From assembly GCA_029959905.1 (NCBI GenBank), contig JASCNZ010000015.1, positions 1 through 56,321 of the forward strand: DNA of 56,321 nucleotides, given 5' to 3'. This document shows positions 47,852 through 56,321 of this stretch, piece after piece. The position numbers were made by a program, and so were the translations under genes. Position 1 is the stretch's first letter. Each line of letters opens with the position of its first letter. The notes beneath the pieces were generated by a model. It searched no databases. It was not told the origin of the DNA and saw nothing but the letters and a program-made list of their open reading frames with translations. The stretch is from Microbacteriaceae bacterium PS02344 (GTDB lineage: Bacteria; Actinomycetota; Actinomycetes; Actinomycetales; Microbacteriaceae).

Positions 47852-48721
47852 ATGACCGTCTCCCTGCTCGGCGCCACCGAGATCCGCCGACTCGCCGCCG
47901 AGCTCGACGTCACCCCGACGAAGAAGCTCGGACAGAACTTCGTCGTCGACGCCAACACGGTGCGCAAGATCGTGCAGGCCGCTCGCGTGCAGCCGGGGGA
48001 GCGCGTGGTCGAGGTCGGGCCGGGGCTCGGGTCGCTGACCCTCGCGATCCTCGAGGCGGGGGCGTCGGTCACGGCGGTCGAGATCGACCACCGGCTCGCC
48101 GCGCGTCTGCCGCAGACGGCGGCCGAGCGGGGCGTGCCCGAGGGGATGCTCACGGTCGTCGACGCGGATGCCCTGCGCATCACCGAGCTGCCGGGGGAGC
48201 CGGCCGTGCTCGTCGCGAACCTGCCGTACAACGTGTCGGTGCCGGTGCTGCTGCACTTCCTCGAGACGTTCCCGTACCTGCAGCGCGGGGTCGTGATGGT
48301 GCAGGCCGAGGTCGCCGAACGCCTCGCGGCGAAGCCCGGGTCGAAGATCTACGGCTCGCCGAGCGTCAAGGCGGCCTGGTACGGGGACTGGAAGCTCACC
48401 GGCACGGTGTCGCGTCAGGTGTTCTGGCCCGTCCCGAACGTCGACAGTCTGCTGGTCGGATTCGACCGCGCCACCGGCGAGCGGGGCGACGAGCACGAGC
48501 GCCGGCGCACCTTCGCCGTGGTCGATGCGGCCTTCAACCAGCGTCGCAAGATGCTGCGTCAGGCGCTCTCGGGCATCTTCGGCAGCTCGTCCGCGGCCTC
48601 CGAGGCATTGGTGGCCGCCGGGGTCGCGCCCACCGCTCGTGGCGAAGACCTCACGGTCGACGACTACCAGCGCATTGCGCAGCATGTCCCGACTCCCGCG
48701 GACGACGCGGTCGCCGGGTAA
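47852..48721 (+). CDS. rsmA: 16S rRNA dimethyladenosine transferase (KsgA)
   Basis: A 289-residue Rossmann methyltransferase. The SAM site is in LGQNFVVDANTVRKIV (about 26-41) and VEVGPGLGSLTLAILEAG; the catalytic NLPYNVSVPVL is near residue 125. It dimethylates A1518 and A1519 of 16S rRNA. ATG at 47852 follows a six-G run with GACAAT in the -10 position. The 131-nt gap after tatD contains no gene; the rpfB often found here in actinobacteria is absent. Confidence 0.95.
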   Translation: MTVSLLGATEIRRLAAELDVTPTKKLGQNFVVDANTVRKIVQAARVQPGERVVEVGPGLGSLTLAILEAGASVTAVEIDHRLAARLPQTAAERGVPEGMLTVVDADALRITELPGEPAVLVANLPYNVSVPVLLHFLETFPYLQRGVVMVQAEVAERLAAKPGSKIYGSPSVKAAWYGDWKLTGTVSRQVFWPVPNVDSLLVGFDRATGERGDEHERRRTFAVVDAAFNQRRKMLRQALSGIFGSSSAASEALVAAGVAPTARGEDLTVDDYQRIAQHVPTPADDAVAG

Positions 48722-48730
48722 TCTGACACC
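48719..48730 (+). promoter_or_regulatory. Promoter of the YghZ-like reductase, overlapping the rsmA stop
   Basis: TAATCT (48719-48724), 6 nt, then GTG at 48731. TAA at 48719-48721 is the stop codon of rsmA. Confidence 0.55.
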
Positions 48731-49798
48731 GTGACCGACTCGCCCCGCTTCAGCCCGAACGTCCCCGAGCTCCACCGCCCGTACGCCGCCGATGAGGGCC
48801 GCTACGGCACGTTCCCCTACCGTCAGGTCGGATCGACCGGCCTGTACCTGCCGCCGATCTCGCTCGGCCTGTGGTGGAACTTCGGCGACAACATCCCCCT
48901 CGACAATCAGCGCGAGCTGCTGCGTCACGCGTTCGACCGCGGTATCACGCACTTCGACCTGGCGAACAACTACGGCCCGCCCTACGGCTCGGCCGAGAAG
49001 AACTTCGGGCGCATCTTCGCCGAGGACTTCCGTCCGTACCGCGACGAGCTGATCATCTCGTCGAAGGCCGGATGGGACATGTGGCCCGGACCGTACGGCG
49101 ACTTCGCGAGCCGCAAGTACATCCTCGCCAGCGCCGAGCAGTCGCTCACGCGCATGGGCCTCGACTACGTCGACATCTTCTACTCGCACCGCGTCGACCC
49201 GGTGACCCCGATCGCCGAGACGGTCGCCGCGCTCGACACCCTCGTGCGGCAGGGCAAGGCGCTCTATGTCGGCATCTCGTCGTACAGCGCCGAGCGCACC
49301 GAGGAGGCCGTCGCGGTCGCCACCGAGCTCGGCACCCCGCTCGTGATCCACCAGCCCGCCTACTCGATCCTGAACCGCTGGATCGAAGACGGCCTCACCG
49401 ACACCCTGCAGCAGCACGGCCTCGGTGCGATCGCCTTCACCCCGCTCGCCCAGGGACTCCTCACCGACAAGTACCTCGGCGACGGCACCGCCGACCGGGC
49501 GCAGAAGCGCGGCTCGCTGCCCGAGGGCAAGCTGCCCGACGAAGCGGTGCAGACGCTGCGCAGTCTCAACGAGATCGCGAAGGAGCGCGGTCAGTCGCTC
49601 GCGCAGCTCGCCCTGCAGTGGACGCTGCGCAACCCCGTCGTCGCCTCCGCCCTGATCGGGGCCTCGCGCACGTCGCAGCTCGACGAGAACATCGCCGCGC
49701 TCGACGGCCCGGCGCTGACCGACGACGAGCTGTCGCGCATCGACGAGCTGGCCGGCGCGATCGACGTCAACCTCTGGGCGAAGTCCTCGGATCTCTGA
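48731..49798 (+). CDS. Aldo/keto reductase (YghZ/L-glyceraldehyde 3-phosphate reductase-like)
   Basis: A 355-residue AKR14-like reductase. RQVGSTGLYLPPISLGLWWNFGD starts the barrel. The catalytic Asp/Tyr lie in HFDLANNYGPPYGSAE (about 75-90), Lys in ISSKAGWDMWPGPYG and His in FYSHRVDP. The length and motifs match YghZ, which reduces L-glyceraldehyde 3-phosphate and methylglyoxal. It stands between rsmA and ispE, which are usually neighbours, so it looks like an insertion in a conserved cluster. It has its own promoter. Confidence 0.92.
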   Translation: MTDSPRFSPNVPELHRPYAADEGRYGTFPYRQVGSTGLYLPPISLGLWWNFGDNIPLDNQRELLRHAFDRGITHFDLANNYGPPYGSAEKNFGRIFAEDFRPYRDELIISSKAGWDMWPGPYGDFASRKYILASAEQSLTRMGLDYVDIFYSHRVDPVTPIAETVAALDTLVRQGKALYVGISSYSAERTEEAVAVATELGTPLVIHQPAYSILNRWIEDGLTDTLQQHGLGAIAFTPLAQGLLTDKYLGDGTADRAQKRGSLPEGKLPDEAVQTLRSLNEIAKERGQSLAQLALQWTLRNPVVASALIGASRTSQLDENIAALDGPALTDDELSRIDELAGAIDVNLWAKSSDL

Positions 49799-49819
49799 CC
49801 GGCACCGCCAGGAACCGCC

Positions 49820-50803
<984 letters not shown>

Positions 50804-50825
50804 CCGCCGCCGCGGCCCCGCGCGC

Positions 50826-50841
50826 GACCGCTCCGGCGGTC
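50826..50841 (+). terminator. Possible terminator after ispE
   Basis: GACCGC (50826-50831) pairs with GCGGTC (50836-50841) over a TCCG loop. The stem is short and no T tract is present. Confidence 0.35.
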
Positions 50842-50881
50842 CCGTCGACATCGCGTGTAGGCGCTCGGGCGTGCCCGGGGT

Positions 50882-50940
50882 CATAATGAGACGATCGATG
50901 TGACCGTGCACATGGGGTGTGCACATGCAAGGAGGCCGTG
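50882..50940 (+). promoter_or_regulatory. lacI-type gene promoter and operator
   Basis: A -10-like CATAAT (50882-50887) is followed by the palindromic word ATGTGACCGTGCACAT (50898-50913), placed at or just after the expected transcription start. AAGGAGG then precedes the ATG by 5 nt. The palindrome matches one upstream of mmsA. Confidence 0.6.
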
Positions 50941-51972
50941 ATGTCCACTGCCTCCGAGCGCGCCCGGATGCCGAGCATCCGCGACGTCGCACGGCTCGCA
51001 GGCGTCTCGCATCAGACGGTCTCTCGGGTGCTCAACGACCACCCGAGCATCCGCCCCGAGACGAAGGCCAAGGTGCTCGACGCCATCTCGGTGCTCGATT
51101 ACCGCCCCAACCTCGCCGCGCGGGCGCTCGTCACGAGTCGGTCGAACATGCTCGGCGTGCTGTCGGCCACCATCGGCGAGTTCGGGCCGACGTCATCGAT
51201 CGCCAGCATCGAGGAGGCCGCTCGCGAAGAGGGCTACTCGGTCACCACCCTCAACCTCGCGGCCACCACGCCCGAGGCCATCGGCAGCGCGGTGCGCCAG
51301 CTCGCGCGGGAGCAGGTCGACGGCATCGTGGTGCTCGCCCCGCAGGTGCGGGTGTTCCATGTCCTGCGCGGCATGGCCGTGGATTTCCCGTTCGTGACGC
51401 TGCAGACGGCGTCGGGGTCGGACGGGGTGAGCCTGTCGGCCGATCAGGTCGCCGGGGCGCGCGCCGCGACCGAGCACCTCATCGCGCTCGGTCACAGCGA
51501 CATCCTGCACCTCGCAGGTCCGCAGGACTGGATCGAGGCCGAGTCGCGCATGCGCGGCTACCTCGACGCGCTGCGCGAGGCCGATCTGCCCACCTTTCCG
51601 CCGATCCGCGGTGATTGGACCGCCGACTTCGGGTACTTCGCGGGGCAGGAGCTGTCGCGTCGCCGCGACTTCTCGGCCGTGTTCGCGGCGAACGACCTCA
51701 TGGCGATCGGGCTCATGCACGGGTTCCGCGATGCAGGGGTGCGCGTGCCGGACGACATCAGCGTCGTGGGCTTCGACGACATCCCGGTGGCCGCCCACGT
51801 GGCGCCGACCCTCACCACCGTGCACCAGGAGTTCCGCGAGCTCGGCCGTCGGGCGGTGCGGATGCTGCTGTCGCAGATCCGCGGCGAGGAGACGCCCGAG
51901 TTCGGTCCGCTGCAGACGGCGGTGCGCGATCGCGAGTCGGCCGGACCGCATACACCCCGCGTGTCACGGTAA
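50941..51972 (+). CDS. LacI-family transcriptional regulator
   Basis: A 343-residue repressor. The N-terminal [23 protein letters not shown] and hinge helix [15 protein letters not shown] are canonical. A periplasmic-binding-protein-like sensor domain follows, with [35 protein letters not shown]. It probably senses a sugar and controls the ABC importer downstream as well as itself, because matching palindromes sit at both predicted transcription starts. ATG at 50941 is selected by AAGGAGG spacing over an adjacent GTG. Confidence 0.92.
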   Translation: MSTASERARMPSIRDVARLAGVSHQTVSRVLNDHPSIRPETKAKVLDAISVLDYRPNLAARALVTSRSNMLGVLSATIGEFGPTSSIASIEEAAREEGYSVTTLNLAATTPEAIGSAVRQLAREQVDGIVVLAPQVRVFHVLRGMAVDFPFVTLQTASGSDGVSLSADQVAGARAATEHLIALGHSDILHLAGPQDWIEAESRMRGYLDALREADLPTFPPIRGDWTADFGYFAGQELSRRRDFSAVFAANDLMAIGLMHGFRDAGVRVPDDISVVGFDDIPVAAHVAPTLTTVHQEFRELGRRAVRMLLSQIRGEETPEFGPLQTAVRDRESAGPHTPRVSR

Positions 51973-51995
51973 CGACACGAAATGCCCGGGCGGAC

Positions 51996-52047
51996 TTGAC
52001 ACTGCTCGCCCCGCGGGAGTTACATGTACCAATGTGAACGGTCACAT
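51996..52047 (+). promoter_or_regulatory. Promoter and operator of the monosaccharide importer operon
   Basis: TTGACA (51996-52001) and TTACAT (52020-52025) with an 18-nt spacer form a sigma70-like promoter. The palindrome ATGTGAACGGTCACAT (52032-52047) overlaps the expected start site and matches the one before the LacI gene. Confidence 0.7.
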
Positions 52048-52078
52048 CGAAGGTGACCGCACGTCGCGAGGAAGATCC

Positions 52079-53643
<1,565 letters not shown>

Positions 53644-53647
<4 letters not shown>

Positions 53648-54999
53648 CCACCGAATCCACCCCCGCGAAGAGCGGATTCCACCTCAAGGACATCACGAAG
53701 ATGTTCGGAGGCGGCGGCACGTCGACGCTGCGCCAGTTCGGCATCCTCGGCAGCCTCATCGTCATCATCGTGCTCTTCGAGATCCTCACCCTGCTGCGCA
53801 ACGGCCCGAACGGTGCGACGCTGACCTCGGGCAACCTGATCAACGTCATCAACCAGTACTCGTTCATCCTGATCCTCGCGATCGGCATGGTGATGGTCAT
53901 CATCATGGGCCACATCGACCTGTCGGTCGGATCGGTGGCGGCGTTCACGGGCATCATCGTCGCGAAGGCGATGACCGAGGGCAACCTCCCCTGGCCGCTC
54001 GCGATCCTGCTCGGCCTGGGCGTCGGAGCGCTGGTCGGTGCGTGGCAGGGCTTCTGGGTGGCCTACGTCGGTGTACCGGCGTTCATCGTGACCCTCGCGG
54101 GCATGCTGTTCTTCCGCGGCGCGCAGCAATGGATCGGCGACGCGCAGACGATCCCGGTGCCCAAGGGCTTCCAGGTGATCGGCACCGGGTACCTGCCCGA
54201 GATCGGTCTTCCGCTGCCGTTCAACATCCCGACCATGCTGCTCGCGCTCATCGCCGTCGCGTGGCTGGTGTTCTGGGAGATCCGCACCCGCCGTGTCCAG
54301 CGCAAGATGGGCTCCGACATGGCGCCGCTCTGGGTGAGCGTCACCAAGGTCGTGCTCCTGTCGGTCGTCGTGCTCGCCGCGGCATGGATGTTCGCGACCG
54401 GCCGCCCCGGCACGAGCTTCCCGGTGCCCGGCCTCATCCTGCTCGCGCTCGTCATCCTCTACACCTTCGTCACGAGCAAGACCGTCTTCGGTCGCCACAT
54501 CTACGCGGTCGGCGGCAACCGGCAGGCGGCGCGCCTCTCGGGCGTGAAGGACCGCTGGGTCGACTTCTTCGTCATGATGAACATGTCGGTCCTCGCGGCT
54601 CTCGCCGGCATGATCTTCGTCGCCCGCTCGCAGGCCTCCGGTCCGAACGACGGCACCGGCTGGGAGCTCGACGCCATCGCGTCGGTCTTCATCGGTGGCG
54701 CCGCGGTCGCCGGCGGTATCGGCACCGTGATCGGCTCGATCATCGGTGGTCTCGTGATGGCGTTCCTCAACAACGGCCTCGCGCTGCTCGGCCAGGGGGC
54801 CGACGTCGTCTCGATGATCAAGGGCCTCGTGCTCCTGCTCGCGGTCGGCATCGACGTCTGGAACAAGCAGCAGGGTCGCCCCTCGCTCATCGGTTTCATG
54901 ACGCGACGCCTCGGCCGCCAGGTCGACCCCGCGACCGAGACCTTCGAGCCCAACAAGACCTACCAAGCCCCACCCGTCGACAAGACGAGCGGAAAGTAG
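53644..54999 (+). CDS. mmsB: Multiple-monosaccharide ABC transporter permease (MmsB/GguB)
   Basis: A 451-residue CUT2 permease with roughly ten or more hydrophobic segments. [28 protein letters not shown] and [15 protein letters not shown] are hallmarks of the RbsC/XylH group. The length, longer than RbsC, fits the GguB/MmsB subfamily. It is coupled to mmsA by an ATGA overlap and followed after 58 nt by the binding-protein gene. Confidence 0.92.
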
Positions 55000-55057
55000 G
55001 GGTCCGCCGCGTGGCCCACGCGCGACGAGACCTTCACACACCAGAGAAAGAGATCAC

Positions 55058-56179
55058 ATGAAGAAGATCCTCCTTACGACGACAGCGCTTGTCGTCGCGG
55101 GCGCCTTCGCCCTCACCGGCTGCTCGTCGGAGCGCGGCGGCGACACCGGATCCGGCAGCGGTGACGAGGCCGCCAAGGGCTTCGAGGCGGGTTCCACCAT
55201 CGGCGTCGCCCTCCCCGACAAGACGTCGGAGAACTGGGTGCTCGCGGGCAAGCTGTTCACCGACGGACTGGAAGAGGCCGGCTACAAGGCCGACGTCCAG
55301 TACGCCCCGGCGAGCAACACCGTCGCCGAGCAGCAGAACCAGATCCAGGCCATGGTCCAGAACGGCGCCAAGGTCATCATCATCGGTGCGAAGGACGGCA
55401 AGCAGCTGGCCACGCAGGTGCAGGCGGCCAAGGACGCCGGTGCCTACGTGATCGCGTACGACCGCCTCATCGAGAACACCGAGGCCGTCGACTACTACGT
55501 CGCGTTCGACAACTTCAAGGTCGGTCAGCTGCAGGGTCAGGCTCTGCTCGACGGCCTCGAGGAGCGCGCGGGCCACGAGGCGCCGTACAACATCGAGCTC
55601 TTCTCGGGTTCGCCGGACGACGCCAACTCGGCCGTGTTCTTCGACGGCGCGATGGACGTGCTGCAGCCGAAGATCGACGACGGCACGCTGAACGTCGTCT
55701 CGGGTCAGACCGAGATCGCTCAGACCGCCACCGAGGGCTGGCTCGCCGAGAACGCGCAGAACCGCATGGACACCCTGCTCACCGGCTCGTACAGCGGTGA
55801 CACGGTGCTCGACGGCGTGCTCTCGCCGAACGACACGCTCGCCCGCGCCATCATCACCTCGGTGCAGCAGGCCGGCAAGCCCGTCCCGGTCGTCACCGGT
55901 CAGGACTCCGAGGTCGAGTCGGTGAAGTCGATCATGGAGGGCGTGCAGTACTCCACGATCAACAAGGACACCTCGCTGCTCGTCGAGCAGGCCATCAAGA
56001 TGGTCGGCCAGCTGCAGAAGGGCGACGAGGTCGACGTGAACGACACCGAGTCCTACGACAACGGCGTGAAGGTCGTCGACTCGTACCTGCTCGAGCCGCT
56101 GATCGTCACCAAGGAGAACGCGGCCGACGCGTACAAGAACGTCCCGAGCCTGCTCGAGATCGTCGAGTCGTACCAGTAA
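55058..56179 (+). CDS. chvE: ChvE-like multiple-monosaccharide-binding lipoprotein
   Basis: A 373-residue substrate-binding lipoprotein. The signal peptide ends in the lipobox LTGC (Cys22), then a Gly/Ser-rich linker. The mature domain has IGVALPDKTSENWVLAG, IIGAKDGKQLATQVQAAKDAG, IAYDRLIENTEAVDYYVAFD and SPNDTLARAI, closely resembling ChvE/XylF binding proteins for xylose, arabinose, glucose or galactose. It is last in the mmsA-mmsB-chvE operon, whereas chvE is first in the classical Agrobacterium order as I recall it. Confidence 0.92.
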   Translation: MKKILLTTTALVVAGAFALTGCSSERGGDTGSGSGDEAAKGFEAGSTIGVALPDKTSENWVLAGKLFTDGLEEAGYKADVQYAPASNTVAEQQNQIQAMVQNGAKVIIIGAKDGKQLATQVQAAKDAGAYVIAYDRLIENTEAVDYYVAFDNFKVGQLQGQALLDGLEERAGHEAPYNIELFSGSPDDANSAVFFDGAMDVLQPKIDDGTLNVVSGQTEIAQTATEGWLAENAQNRMDTLLTGSYSGDTVLDGVLSPNDTLARAIITSVQQAGKPVPVVTGQDSEVESVKSIMEGVQYSTINKDTSLLVEQAIKMVGQLQKGDEVDVNDTESYDNGVKVVDSYLLEPLIVTKENAADAYKNVPSLLEIVESYQ

Positions 56180-56185
56180 CTAGTC

Positions 56186-56221
56186 GGACGACGAACGAGT
56201 CGTAAGACTCACCCGTCGTCC
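56186..56221 (+). terminator. Terminator hairpin after the ChvE-like gene
   Basis: GGACGACG (56186-56193) pairs with CGTCGTCC (56214-56221), and an inner stem GAGTC (56197-56201) pairs with GACTC (56206-56210) around a GTAA tetraloop. There is no long T tract. Confidence 0.75.
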
Positions 56222-56261
56222 TCCTGAGCAGTACCGCGAGCATCCGCTCGTCCCCGAGAAC

Positions 56262-56321
56262 CGGCCCCGCCGGCGGCCCCCGCGCGGGGGCGGGCGGGGC
56301 GCGGCGCGGGCGCCGCCCCGG
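56262..56321. other. G/C-only low-complexity contig edge
   Basis: Sequence made only of G and C with no coding sense, mirroring the left edge. Probably an artefactual contig end. Confidence 0.6.

Overview
The window looks like a chromosomal contig from a high-GC actinobacterium, most likely Microbacterium or a close Microbacteriaceae relative. The grounds are GC-rich third codon positions, the class Ib ribonucleotide reductase operon nrdHIEF, the actinobacterial gene order pmt<>rsmI-metG-tatD-rsmA-...-ispE, a Pmt-type protein mannosyltransferase, and many genes with leaderless-type starts (a TAnnnT -10 hexamer 6-7 nt before the start codon). This is inference from content; no database was searched. 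Both contig ends and one internal stretch (about 50223-50352, inside ispE) are low-complexity G/C runs that look like assembly damage.

Layout. 0.1-7.3 kb: housekeeping and catabolic singles, mostly on the minus strand: arginase/formimidoylglutamase family protein, DUF445 membrane protein, CsoR/RcnR-type metal sensor (+), Lrp/AsnC regulator, acyl-CoA dehydrogenase with alpha/beta hydrolase, PfkB sugar kinase with MFS transporter. 7.3-11.5 kb: nrdHIEF behind a 391-nt regulatory region with several DnaA-box-like words and a possible NrdR box. 11.6-18.4 kb: small regulators and oxidoreductases, including an XRE-ImmA-GNAT operon divergent from a second small HTH gene, and two convergent TIGR01777-type SDR paralogues.

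18.5-29.9 kb holds the main accessory system. A ROK-family repressor is divergent from one tightly packed operon: Gfo/Idh/MocA oxidoreductase, GMC oxidoreductase resembling pyranose 2-oxidase/glycoside 3-oxidase, a CUT1-type sugar ABC importer (binding protein and two permeases, no own ATPase), two tandem paralogous IolE-like TIM-barrel proteins, a third, different TIM-barrel isomerase/epimerase, and a translationally coupled MFS transporter. I read it as an oxidise-then-eliminate pathway for a glycoside or cyclitol: import, oxidation to a keto-sugar, metal-dependent elimination or isomerisation, and possible export of a leftover aglycone.

29.8-44.4 kb: NYN-domain protein with Gfo/Idh, quinone-type oxidoreductase, HrpA helicase, acyltransferase-like membrane protein, aldo/keto reductase, an FMN reductase that appears to start at CTG, a DUF255 thioredoxin-domain protein, an APC permease, and Pmt. 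44.4-50.8 kb: translation, rRNA and isoprenoid housekeeping (rsmI, metG, tatD, rsmA, ispE) with an aldo/keto reductase inserted. 50.9-56.2 kb: a LacI regulator followed by a ChvE/GguAB-type (mmsA-mmsB-chvE) monosaccharide ABC importer; matching 16-bp palindromes near both predicted transcription starts suggest one regulator controls both. No tRNA, rRNA, IS element, prophage or CRISPR array was seen.
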